Assembly: GCA_963793845.1 (NCBI GenBank)
Contig: CAWCBG010000014.1
Span: forward strand, 868,001 to 932,000
Reading direction: 5' to 3'
Length of the DNA stretch: 64,000 nt
From: CAWCBG01 sp963793845
GTDB lineage: Bacteria; Acidobacteriota; Terriglobia; Terriglobales; Acidobacteriaceae
In this document: positions 9,664 to 17,434 of the stretch, piece by piece
Layout of the letters: each line of letters begins with the position of its first letter
How positions within the stretch are numbered: the first letter of the stretch is position 1
Notes under the pieces: generated by a model
The model's input: the letters and a program-made list of their open reading frames with translations, nothing else
Told to the model about the DNA's origin: nothing
The model's database searches: none
Program-made: the position numbers and the translations under genes

Positions 9664-10610
9664 GCTTCACCTCCGAAGTTGTCGGCCGAACGGCTCATCA
9701 TGTAAATGAACACATCTTCCAGATTGGTATCGATCTTCTCGGCGCGCAGCCCCTTGGCGGCGGCCGTCGCCTCCACCGTCTGCTTCAGCAGTTCGGCGTT
9801 GGTTCCGTTCACGTGCAGGACATCGCCAAAGGTGACGGTCTGCTCGACTCCGGGCTGGCGGCGCAGATAGTCCTGCAGTTCCGCGAGGCGATCGCCATAG
9901 ATCGCCCAGGTGCTGAGACCCTGGCTGGCGATGACCTCGGCTGCCGAGCCTTGTGCCAGCAACTTGCCGTAGGCGATGTAGGCCAGCTTGTGACAGCGCG
10001 CCGCCTCATCCATGTAGTGAGTGCTGACCAGCACGGAAATGCCGCGCGCCGCCAGTCCCTGCAGCTCGTCCCAGAAATCTCGTCGCGCTTTGGGATCGAC
10101 TCCGGCAGTCGGCTCATCCAGCAGCAGCAGAGACGGGCTGTGCAGCATGCATGCGGCCAGCGCCATCCGCTGCTTCCACCCGCCCGACAGCTCTCCTGCC
10201 AATTGGCCGGCGCGAGCGGACAGCCCCAGTTGCTCGATTGACTCCCTGACGACATTCCGGCGGTTGCCGACCTCGTACATGCGTGCCACGAAATCAAGGT
10301 TCTCCCGAATTGTCATGTCGTCCCAGTAGGAAAACCGCTGCGTCATATAACCGACATTGCGCTTGATGTCGGCGCTGTCGCGCAAAATGTCGTAGCCGAG
10401 ACAGGTTCCGCTGCCCGAGTCAGGCTTCAACAAGCCGCACATCATGCGGATGGTCGTCGTCTTGCCACTGCCATTGGGGCCGAGAAAGCCGAAAATCTCG
10501 CCCTTGCGCACCTGCATCGACACGTTGTCGACCACATGCTTCTGGCCGAAGCTCTTGTTCAAGCCCTGCACATCGATGGCGTATTCCGAATTGGCTGCGG
10601 CCGCACTCAT
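9660..10610 (-). CDS. ABC transporter ATP-binding protein
   Basis: A 316-residue ATPase that powers the adjacent permease. Walker A is GPNGSGKTT (44-52), the signature is LSGGWKQRM (about 139-147), Walker B plus catalytic Glu is LLLLDEPTAGVD, and the switch His is in LVSTHYMDEA. The C-terminal 80 residues form the extra domain seen in DrrA/CcmA-type exporters. It has a single nucleotide-binding domain, unlike the double-domain E. coli YbhF. Start and stop overlap the genes on both sides by 4 bases. Confidence 0.92.
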   Translation of the reverse strand: MSAAAANSEYAIDVQGLNKSFGQKHVVDNVSMQVRKGEIFGFLGPNGSGKTTTIRMMCGLLKPDSGSGTCLGYDILRDSADIKRNVGYMTQRFSYWDDMTIRENLDFVARMYEVGNRRNVVRESIEQLGLSARAGQLAGELSGGWKQRMALAACMLHSPSLLLLDEPTAGVDPKARRDFWDELQGLAARGISVLVSTHYMDEAARCHKLAYIAYGKLLAQGSAAEVIASQGLSTWAIYGDRLAELQDYLRRQPGVEQTVTFGDVLHVNGTNAELLKQTVEATAAAKGLRAEKIDTNLEDVFIYMMSRSADNFGGEA

Positions 10611-11578
10611 TGCAGACTCACTTCCAGGGGTTGGCCGGGGTGCAGTTCCGTGGCCTCCTCCACGGACGGTTTGGCGATCACCAGGAACACCAGCTTGGAA
10701 CGGTTTTCATTGCTGTAGATCACCGGCGGGGTGTACTCGGATTGCGGCGAAATGAAGGTGATCGTCGCCGGAATACTGGCGGCGCAGCCATCGCAATGCA
10801 CATTCAGCCGCTGACCGATCTTTAGCTTGCCGACTACAACCTCGGGAACAAAGAAGCGCACTTCCACATTCTCCGGCGGAAGCAGTTGGACCACCGGATT
10901 GCCCGACGCAACCCATTCGCCTTGGCGATAGAGCGTGTCGAAGACCAGCCCATTTCGCGGGGAAGCAATCTCCTTCTGTTGCAGCTTCCAAGCCGCCTGC
11001 TGCAAGGCAGCGCGGTCGGCATCCACTTGCTCGGTCTGCGCCCTGATCTGCTGCTCGCGTGCAGGCAGCGCGTCCACCGCCAATTCGCTTTGCAGTTGCC
11101 GCACCTTGGCTGTGGCCGACTCTAGGGCCGCGCGTGCATTGATCAGATCGGTCAACGAGATTCCACCCGCCCCGTACTGCTTTTCGTCGCTCTTCAGGAT
11201 TTCGTCGGCTTGCTTCTTATCGGCCAGCGCCTGCAACAATTGCGCCTGGGTAACGTCAACCTCCGGAGGCCGTTTGCCGGTCCGGAGGTCAGCCAATTTG
11301 GCTTCAGAAACCCGCAGCAATTGCTGCGCTTGCCGCTCCGCCGAGGCTTCGGGCTCACCGTCCAGCACGAACAGCGGATTGCTGATGGCGACCGTCTCTC
11401 CGCGCGTGACGGAAAGTTGATCGAGCCGGCCGCTCTGCGGTGACGCGACATACACAAACTTGCCCTCGACATATCCCTGGTAGGTATCTGAGCTCTTGTG
11501 CGCGCAGCCGGCCGCGACCATCGCAACCAGGGCTGCCAGACTGAGCAGCGCCAGATTATTTTTTTTGAGAAGATGCAT
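10607..11578 (-). CDS. HlyD/YbhG-type membrane-fusion lipoprotein
   Basis: Periplasmic adaptor linking the ABC exporter to the NodT channel, about 323 residues. The start at 11578 is set by a strong AGGAGG just upstream; longer in-frame starts run into the TetR gene. The signal peptide ends in VAAGC, so it is probably a lipoprotein. Then come a barrel-sandwich segment (VASPQSGRLDQLSVTRGETV), a long alpha-hairpin of Gln/Ala-rich helices (about 70-190), the second lipoyl half (IASPRNGLVFDTLYRQGEWV) and a beta-barrel domain. Confidence 0.9.
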   Translation of the reverse strand: MHLLKKNNLALLSLAALVAMVAAGCAHKSSDTYQGYVEGKFVYVASPQSGRLDQLSVTRGETVAISNPLFVLDGEPEASAERQAQQLLRVSEAKLADLRTGKRPPEVDVTQAQLLQALADKKQADEILKSDEKQYGAGGISLTDLINARAALESATAKVRQLQSELAVDALPAREQQIRAQTEQVDADRAALQQAAWKLQQKEIASPRNGLVFDTLYRQGEWVASGNPVVQLLPPENVEVRFFVPEVVVGKLKIGQRLNVHCDGCAASIPATITFISPQSEYTPPVIYSNENRSKLVFLVIAKPSVEEATELHPGQPLEVSLQ

Positions 11579-12275
11579 GATGACCTCCTGCTCGTTTCTC
11601 TCGGTGTGTCTTTTTGCCAAGCGATGGCGGCCCATGTTGCAGTCCGTCAAGCAGCAGCCCCGTAATATGGCGGCGCATGGCTTTTCGGCTAAGTGGCTTG
11701 CGATGAAAGGTCTCGGCCCAGAAGTTCACCGTCGCCATGTGCAACATCACCAGCCCCAAAGTGGAGAAGACGGTCAGCACGGGATCGAGCTCCGGATTCA
11801 AGCGTTGCCGGACTTGCCCCTCCGCAACCGCCTTTGCCAGGATGCTTATCTTGTCGAAAGGGAGATGGCGGAGCACCCGGTCTCGCAACAGGCCTCCTTC
11901 ATTCAGGATCTCGCGCATCCAGGTCGACGGGATCCAGGGCATCTGCTCAATTCCATCCAGCAGACGTTCCACGATTCCGCGAATGAGATCGGGCGCGCTT
12001 GCGCCGGCTTCAACCGGCTCCCATACCTGTGCGATGACGCGGCCGATCCGCTCTTCCACCACGACGTCGAGCAGTTCCTCGCGGTCCTGGAAGTAGTAAT
12101 GCAGCATGGCGGGCGTCAGTCCCGCACGCTTGGCAATCATGGCGAAGGTGGTGGCCGCCACGCCCTGCTGGGCGAACAGTTCGGTAGCAGCCGTGAGCAG
12201 CAACTCGCGCGCATTGCGTTCAAGGCTGGCAGCGGGCCGGCCGGGAGTTCCGATGGAGTGGGCTTGGGTTCGCAT
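11556..12275 (-). CDS. TetR/AcrR-family repressor of the efflux operon
   Basis: A 239-residue regulator. The N-terminal TetR helix-turn-helix is clear (RELLLTAATELFAQQGVAAT through LTPAMLHYYFQDREELLD, about 22-68). The C-terminal ligand-binding part resembles the CecR/YbiH group that controls ybh-type exporters. Its 3' end overlaps the start of the membrane-fusion gene by 23 bases, so it is the first gene of the operon. A 20-bp AT-rich palindrome lies 9 bases before its start codon, which supports autorepression. The C-terminal tail is very basic (KKTHREKR). Confidence 0.9.
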   Translation of the reverse strand: MRTQAHSIGTPGRPAASLERNARELLLTAATELFAQQGVAATTFAMIAKRAGLTPAMLHYYFQDREELLDVVVEERIGRVIAQVWEPVEAGASAPDLIRGIVERLLDGIEQMPWIPSTWMREILNEGGLLRDRVLRHLPFDKISILAKAVAEGQVRQRLNPELDPVLTVFSTLGLVMLHMATVNFWAETFHRKPLSRKAMRRHITGLLLDGLQHGPPSLGKKTHREKRAGGHHASSQKK

Positions 12276-12283
12276 GGCAATAA

Positions 12284-12303
12284 TTAACTAATGCATTAAT
12301 TAA
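12284..12303. promoter_or_regulatory. Palindromic operator before the TetR-efflux operon
   Basis: TTAACTAATGCATTAATTAA has a perfect 10-bp core TAATGCATTA (12289-12298) and arms that match except for one base pair. It is an AT-rich island in GC-rich DNA directly upstream of the TetR start, the usual place for an autorepressor site. Confidence 0.7.
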
Positions 12304-12393
12304 ATATCGGTCGCCGCATCCATGTCAAGTAAAAATCAGACCTGCTTGGTGGAGTTCCTGCGATCGCGTGGCAAACGCGAGTGACGGACACAA

Positions 12394-12431
12394 GAAAGCC
12401 CCGGCTCCACTTCACGTGCGACGGGGCTTTC
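12394..12431. terminator. Terminator hairpin after the kor operon
   Basis: GAAAGCCCCG (12394-12403) pairs with CGGGGCTTTC (12422-12431) around an 18-base loop. It lies 24 bases beyond the stop of the last kor gene. The A/T-rich stem ends make it usable from either side, and it separates the kor operon from the TetR promoter region. Confidence 0.7.
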
Positions 12432-12455
12432 GGCGATCTAATAATCGCTAATCGT

Positions 12456-13061
12456 CTAGCTCTCGAGAACTGAAATCTCGACCGGCGATTCGTCCTTCTC
12501 CATGGTAGCGGTCAGCGCCTTCGTCCCATACTCGAAGCCCTTGTCGAAGGCTTTGAGGTTCACCTCGCGGAAGGCCTCGGGCACAGAATCACCCACCGCG
12601 CTACGCAGCGCATCGGGATTCAGCAGCCCGGTGACCGCACCAAAGAAGCCGACCATCACGATGTTCAGCACCATGCGCTTGCCGAGCTCTTCAGCCAGCC
12701 GCGTGGCCGGAATGCTGTAGACGCGCACTCCCGGTGGCAGCTCGCCGATGCGTACCATGTCCTGCTCGATGATGAGGATGCCGTTCTCCTTCAACTGTGG
12801 AGCGAACAGCGTGTAGGCTTCCTGCGACATGGTGACCAGGATGTCAGGACGCGTTACGTAAGGATAGAGGATGGGGCTGTCGGACAGGATGACTTGTGCG
12901 CTGCACGCGCCGCCGCGAGCTTCGGGGCCGAACGCCTGCGTCATGGTGGCGTAGCCGCCCTCGAAGATGCATCCCGCCTTGCCGATGACGATGGCCGACA
13001 GAATGACTCCCTGACCTCCAAAGCCGGAGATGCGGACTTCGGTTAGCTGCTGCATGAACAT
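12456..13061 (-). CDS. korC: 2-oxoacid:ferredoxin oxidoreductase, gamma subunit
   Basis: Gamma subunit (about 200 residues) of a thiamine-diphosphate 2-oxoacid:ferredoxin oxidoreductase, most like the 2-oxoglutarate type. The N-terminus has the family motif EVRISGFGGQGV, and TMTQAFGPEARGGACSAQVI follows the usual gamma-domain pattern. The start is at 13061 or 13055 (MFMQQL), overlapping the end of the beta gene. It is the last gene of the operon, followed by a terminator hairpin. Substrate choice (2-oxoglutarate rather than pyruvate or branched acids) is inferred from subunit organisation. Confidence 0.85.
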   Translation of the reverse strand: MFMQQLTEVRISGFGGQGVILSAIVIGKAGCIFEGGYATMTQAFGPEARGGACSAQVILSDSPILYPYVTRPDILVTMSQEAYTLFAPQLKENGILIIEQDMVRIGELPPGVRVYSIPATRLAEELGKRMVLNIVMVGFFGAVTGLLNPDALRSAVGDSVPEAFREVNLKAFDKGFEYGTKALTATMEKDESPVEISVLES

Positions 13062-13930
13062 CCCTCCTCTTCGACATACGATTCAACATAGCGGTCGCCC
13101 AGCGACTCGATCATCTTGTCGTGCATCAGGTTGCGATAGTCGGCGCGTTCGCGATCGACGAACTTGCCGACAATGATTTCGCCTGACTTGCTGAGGCTGA
13201 CTTCGTGGGTCGGCGCTCCGTTACGAACCTTGCTGACCGACTTGTAGAACTTCATGGTGTCGAGCGCGTCGCCCATTTTGTTGCGCCGTTGGTAGAGCGT
13301 GGGGCACGGCGACAGAACTTCGATAAAGCTGAAGCCTTTCTTGGCGAACATCTCCTCGAAGGCCCGGGCCAGTTGGCGAACGTGGAAGACCGTCCAGCGC
13401 GCGACGTAGACTGCACCGGCCGCTTCCACCAGATAAGGCAAGTTGAATGACGGATCATAAGTGCCGTAAGGATTGGTGGATGTAATCACCGATCCCGGCG
13501 TGGTAGGCGCGGTCTGGCCGCCCGTCATGGCATAGATGAGGTTATTAATGCAGACCACTTTCAGATCGACATTGCGACGCGCCGCCTGGATGAGGTGGTT
13601 ACCGCCGATGGCGAACAGATCTCCATCACCCGAGTACACCACGACGTTCAGCGCGGGGTTCGCCAGCTTCAGGCCGGTGGCAAACGGAATCGCGCGGCCG
13701 TGGGTGGTGTGGAACGAATCCTGGTTGACGTAGCCGGCGACGCGGCCGGTGCAACCAATTCCGGAGACAATGGCCAGCTTGCGGGTATCGACCTTGGAGT
13801 CGATGAGCGCGCGGCTGAAGGCGTTGACGCTAGTGCCGATGCCGCAACCCGGGCACCAGATGTGCGGAATGCGGTCCATCCGCAGGAACGGGTCCACGGG
13901 ATTGGTGTGAACGGTCAGAGTTGCTGTCAT
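13043..13930 (-). CDS. korB: 2-oxoacid:ferredoxin oxidoreductase, beta subunit
   Basis: A 295-residue beta subunit that binds thiamine diphosphate and a [4Fe-4S] cluster. IWCPGCGIG (Cys pair) is near residue 24, GIGCTGR near 60, and the ThDP/Mg motif VYSGDGDLFAIGGNH ends with NNLIYAMTGGQ. All expected beta-subunit landmarks are present. The first codon overlaps the alpha gene by 4 bases. The C-terminus ends unusually in GCSCSS. Confidence 0.9.
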   Translation of the reverse strand: MTATLTVHTNPVDPFLRMDRIPHIWCPGCGIGTSVNAFSRALIDSKVDTRKLAIVSGIGCTGRVAGYVNQDSFHTTHGRAIPFATGLKLANPALNVVVYSGDGDLFAIGGNHLIQAARRNVDLKVVCINNLIYAMTGGQTAPTTPGSVITSTNPYGTYDPSFNLPYLVEAAGAVYVARWTVFHVRQLARAFEEMFAKKGFSFIEVLSPCPTLYQRRNKMGDALDTMKFYKSVSKVRNGAPTHEVSLSKSGEIIVGKFVDRERADYRNLMHDKMIESLGDRYVESYVEEEGCSCSS

Positions 13931-15084
13931 CGTGCCACCTCCATGATTGCCGCCAGGATGTCTTCCGGACGATGTACGCTTCCGCCCGCGTGTCCCACGA
14001 ACTTGACTTCGGCCTTGCCGGCGACCGCGCGCTCCACTTCGCGCACCATCTGGCCCAAGTTCATCTCGGCCACGACGAAAGCTTTCACCTTGCTCGCAAT
14101 CTCTTTGATCTTCTTCTCGGGGAAGGGCCAGGCGGTGATCATGCGGAACTTGCCGACCTTTATGCCCTTGTCGCGAGCCATATCGATGGCGCGCTGGGCG
14201 ACGCGTGAAGTAATGCCGTAGGAAACCACAACTACATCGGCGCCGTCGATCTGTTCTTCCTCGAACAGGATGATCTTATCGGCGTTCTTCAGGATCTTGT
14301 CGGTCAGCCGCCGGACCAGCCGGTCCTGCACGGCGGGCGTCATGTCGGGATATCCCTTCTCGTTATGCGTCAGGCCAGTGACATGTATGTTGTAGCCCTC
14401 TCCCACGGGCGCCATTTCGGGTACCAGGTCTTGACAGGGCTCGTAGGCCAGGTACTTGTCGGGAGGAAGCTTGGTATAACGCCGCGGCGTTACTTCGATT
14501 TCCTCCGCCGGAGGGATCACGACTTTCTCGGTCATGTGGCCGACGACTTCGTCCATCATGACGAATACCGGACAGCGATACTGCTCGGCAAAATTGAACG
14601 CCTTTACCGTGAGATCGAAGCATTCCTGGGGAGAGTTCGGGCAAAGCGCGATGACTTCGTAATCGCCGTGCGATCCCCACTTCACCTGCATCATGTCAGC
14701 CTGCGCGGGAAGGGTGGGCAGTCCCGTGGAAGGTCCGCCACGCTGCACGTCGACAAAGACACAGGGCGTCTCGGTCATGGCGGCGAGGCCGATGTGCTCC
14801 ATCATCAGCGAGAAGCCCGGACCCGAGGTGACGGTGAACGCCTTGGCTCCGGCCCAAACGGCGCCTTGCAATGTGATCGAGGCGGCCAGTTCGTCTTCCA
14901 TCTGGATGAAGGTTCCGCCGACGGTTGGAACACGCGCGGCAAAGCGCTCCACCACCTCAGTCGAGGGCGTGATGGGATAGCCGGAAGAGAAACGGGCGCC
15001 GCCTGCCAGTGCGCCTTCGCAGCAGGCGTGATCGCCGTCGAGAAAATGTGTGCCGGTTAGAACGCCGGCCGGATCAGCGTGCAT
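13927..15084 (-). CDS. korA: 2-oxoacid:ferredoxin oxidoreductase, alpha subunit
   Basis: A 385-residue alpha subunit carrying the pyrimidine-binding and transketolase-C-like domains. The start at 15084 (MHADPAGVLTG) is chosen because a longer open frame upstream is only antisense-like sequence across the ferredoxin gene. Landmarks are GDHACCEGAL, GYPITPSTE, TSGPGFSLMMEHIGLA and QRGGPSTGLPT. It overlaps the ferredoxin subunit gene by 11 bases and the beta gene by 4. The complex links the TCA cycle to low-potential ferredoxin and can run in either direction. Confidence 0.9.
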   Translation of the reverse strand: MHADPAGVLTGTHFLDGDHACCEGALAGGARFSSGYPITPSTEVVERFAARVPTVGGTFIQMEDELAASITLQGAVWAGAKAFTVTSGPGFSLMMEHIGLAAMTETPCVFVDVQRGGPSTGLPTLPAQADMMQVKWGSHGDYEVIALCPNSPQECFDLTVKAFNFAEQYRCPVFVMMDEVVGHMTEKVVIPPAEEIEVTPRRYTKLPPDKYLAYEPCQDLVPEMAPVGEGYNIHVTGLTHNEKGYPDMTPAVQDRLVRRLTDKILKNADKIILFEEEQIDGADVVVVSYGITSRVAQRAIDMARDKGIKVGKFRMITAWPFPEKKIKEIASKVKAFVVAEMNLGQMVREVERAVAGKAEVKFVGHAGGSVHRPEDILAAIMEVAR

Positions 15085-15358
15085 CGTCAGCCTCCTTCGG
15101 CTCGGGTGCCGGAGCAGGAGCTGCCGCCTGCTTGCCGGGAGAAGCCGGATCCTTGTAGCCGAAAATTGCGAAGTCGGGGCAGTACATGCCGCACAGATCG
15201 CAACCGCTGCATTTTTCCGGGTGAACCATGTAGGGTGTGTGATACCCCTTGGCATTGAAAGCGGAGGAGAGCGCAAGTACCTTCGTGGGACAAAACTCCA
15301 CGCAGAACCCGCAGGCCTTACAGCGCTCTGCCACGATCTGCACTGAACCCTTGGCCAT
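15074..15358 (-). CDS. korD: Ferredoxin-type (delta) subunit of the kor complex
   Basis: A 94-residue protein with two [4Fe-4S] motifs, CKACGFCVEFCP and CSGCDLCGMYCP, and an Ala/Pro-rich C-terminal tail. It is the first gene of the operon, with AAGGAAG a few bases before ATG 15358. It would pass electrons from the beta subunit to soluble ferredoxin. The order delta-alpha-beta-gamma with overlapping ends shows a single tightly coupled transcript. Confidence 0.9.
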   Translation of the reverse strand: MAKGSVQIVAERCKACGFCVEFCPTKVLALSSAFNAKGYHTPYMVHPEKCSGCDLCGMYCPDFAIFGYKDPASPGKQAAAPAPAPEPKEADDAR

Positions 15359-15626
15359 GCCTGACTTCCTTTTCGCGGGCGCTTCAGAGAGGACTCTGAA
15401 CTGGGTTTCTCCCCTTTTTGACTCGCCTCGCCGTTGGAATTACGTGCGGTCTGGACCCCATCCACGTACCGAACGATGGTTCGATTCTTGCCTACGAGCG
15501 GCCCAAACCGAAGTGACCGCCGTCACATGGGAGTGTGAGGCGTGAGGGTTCGCTGTTTTTCTCGTGAGTGGCGTCCAGGCAGCGACGGAGAAAACTTCGC
15601 GCACTTGAACGCGGTGCGATGCGAGA

Positions 15627-17114
15627 CTATCGGCTGCTGCGAACGAAGATCGTCGCCAGCGCGTCCTGATACACGCGTTGAAATCGAGAGTCTGCCTGCA
15701 GTTCGTTCACAAGATTGTCGCTGTTTTCCAGCAAAACAACTCCAGCCTGGTTAAGGTAAGGGTCGCTTGCATACGACGGCGCGCCATTGCCGGTATCGAT
15801 CGCCTGCTCTGTCAGTTCATCGCCGTAGAGGTCGGTTCGTCCATCAATCGCGACCGGATAGTCCGGCATATACCAGATCAGGAACCCGCCCCAGTCGAAT
15901 GTGTTGTAGAGCGGACCGGGCACCGGATGGCGGCGCAGGTAGTTGGCAGCATTCACCGGGAATACGTCGCTGATGGCCGCGTCCAGGCCTCGCGTATTGA
16001 AGTCGGTACCGCGGGCAAACAGCAGCATCAGCAGCGCGACTGCCGCTGCCACTCCGGCGTTTTGCAGCCAGGTCTCACCCGGCTCTTGCTCAGCTTCGGC
16101 GGACGGAACGTCGGCGATACACGCCGCCGCTACGATGCAGATAAACCATGCATCCCGCATGGTGCGGAACGACAGCGCACTGGCCACTACCAATAATCCC
16201 AACTTGAAGAGGTCAACTTTTTTCCGCCGCCCCACAGCGAAGAATCCGAAGCCGGTCAACAGAAGCTGCACATAGTGAGCGGGCACGCGAAAATGCAGAG
16301 GCTGCAACTCCATGACGACCCGGTATGGAGCTTTTGCGCGGGCGTAGTCGAAAATCACTTCATATAGGTGAAACCAGTACGGCCCGATGCAGGTAGCGAC
16401 GAAGCACGCTGCGAAAATCGCCAGCAACGTCATGGACGGAAGCGTGGGCGATGGAAGCCGGGTGGGCTGCCGGCCAAGCCTGGCGGCGAATTGTTCCATT
16501 ACGTTCACGGCCAAAAGCAGTCCGACCGCAAACAGCCCGTATATGAATTGAATGTGCAGGTTCGCCCATACGAGAAAGACCAGGGGCAACCAATACAGGT
16601 ACTGTACGCGCCCCGAGCGATTGGCCTCCAGCAGAAGAGTGAGGGTCACGGCGAACAGCATCATCGAGAAGAAGACTGGCCGCGGCATCACCCGGAAGAG
16701 AAATGCGGAACACGTAACGATCGCAATCAGACATGCCGGCCAGAAACGGCCCGACAGTCGCCGCACCATCCAGTACACGGAGTAGGCGACCATCAGCGTA
16801 AGCAGCGTTCCGTACAGGCCGATACCGACGAGCCCGAACCACGCATAAGCGCGCGACAACAGTACTTCATAACCCCAACTGTAAGCGGCCCATGGACGGC
16901 TGGCGGCAGTCCAGGAGAAGAGGCCGGTATGAGGAACCGCCAGGTGCGCAACCATCCAGTCGCCCACCTTCAGGTGCCACCAGACGTCGAGATCGAGTAC
17001 GGACAACTTCGATTTAAAGGAGATTCGAGCTACCAGCCCGAGAAGCAGGGCAAGCGTGAAAAGTTGCAGAAGACGAAATCGCAAAAGTGCTCGTAGCTCT
17101 TCCATCGCAGCCAT
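15627..17114 (-). CDS. Polytopic membrane protein, GT-C-like, function unknown
   Basis: A 495-residue integral membrane protein with about 10-11 predicted helices and a soluble C-terminal part (about 390-495). Residues 40-60 carry a short Asp/His motif (VLDLDVWWHLKVGDW) in the first outward loop, resembling the acidic loop-1 motifs of GT-C glycosyltransferases. The C-terminal domain (FDWGGFLIWYMPDYPVAIDGRTDLYGDE) is typical of uncharacterised membrane proteins found widely in Acidobacteriota. A role in lipid-linked sugar transfer is inference only. It reads toward the kor operon with a 268-base gap. Confidence 0.6.
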   Translation of the reverse strand: MAAMEELRALLRFRLLQLFTLALLLGLVARISFKSKLSVLDLDVWWHLKVGDWMVAHLAVPHTGLFSWTAASRPWAAYSWGYEVLLSRAYAWFGLVGIGLYGTLLTLMVAYSVYWMVRRLSGRFWPACLIAIVTCSAFLFRVMPRPVFFSMMLFAVTLTLLLEANRSGRVQYLYWLPLVFLVWANLHIQFIYGLFAVGLLLAVNVMEQFAARLGRQPTRLPSPTLPSMTLLAIFAACFVATCIGPYWFHLYEVIFDYARAKAPYRVVMELQPLHFRVPAHYVQLLLTGFGFFAVGRRKKVDLFKLGLLVVASALSFRTMRDAWFICIVAAACIADVPSAEAEQEPGETWLQNAGVAAAVALLMLLFARGTDFNTRGLDAAISDVFPVNAANYLRRHPVPGPLYNTFDWGGFLIWYMPDYPVAIDGRTDLYGDELTEQAIDTGNGAPSYASDPYLNQAGVVLLENSDNLVNELQADSRFQRVYQDALATIFVRSSR

Positions 17115-17434
17115 AATTCAGTCGGAATTTCCATTATCAAGCCTTCACCACCCCGGTACACACGTTCAGGAACTCGGCGCAAAGATATTTTTTCGGCGTC
17201 CAAGCCCAAGTCCGGCCTGACTTCGGGTTTGCCCGCAAAGGTTGAAATGCCCGGTTTCCTGGCTGCCGTCAGGAACCGAATCTAAGTAGAAAAACCCGCT
17301 GCGCCTCAGGTCTTCAGCAGAGCCTCCACTTAGTTTCTCCTGCCTATACTCGGATCGTTTCCAAACAAAAATCTTCCCAGGGCGGCTCCACTCCTGTTTG
17401 GTAACGTGAATCCCCGCGTACTGGAGTTCTTTAA
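17115..17434. other. Divergent intergenic region, no gene seen
   Basis: This 320-base stretch separates the minus-strand membrane protein from the plus-strand GH99-like gene and must hold both promoters. A TATACT is present at 17345-17350 for the plus-strand gene but without a recognisable -35 box. I see no repeat or RNA gene. Confidence 0.4.

Noticed and set aside
15085..15465. N-terminal extension of the korA open frame across the ferredoxin gene
   Set aside because: The extra 127 codons are the out-of-frame reading of korD; the family start is at 15084.
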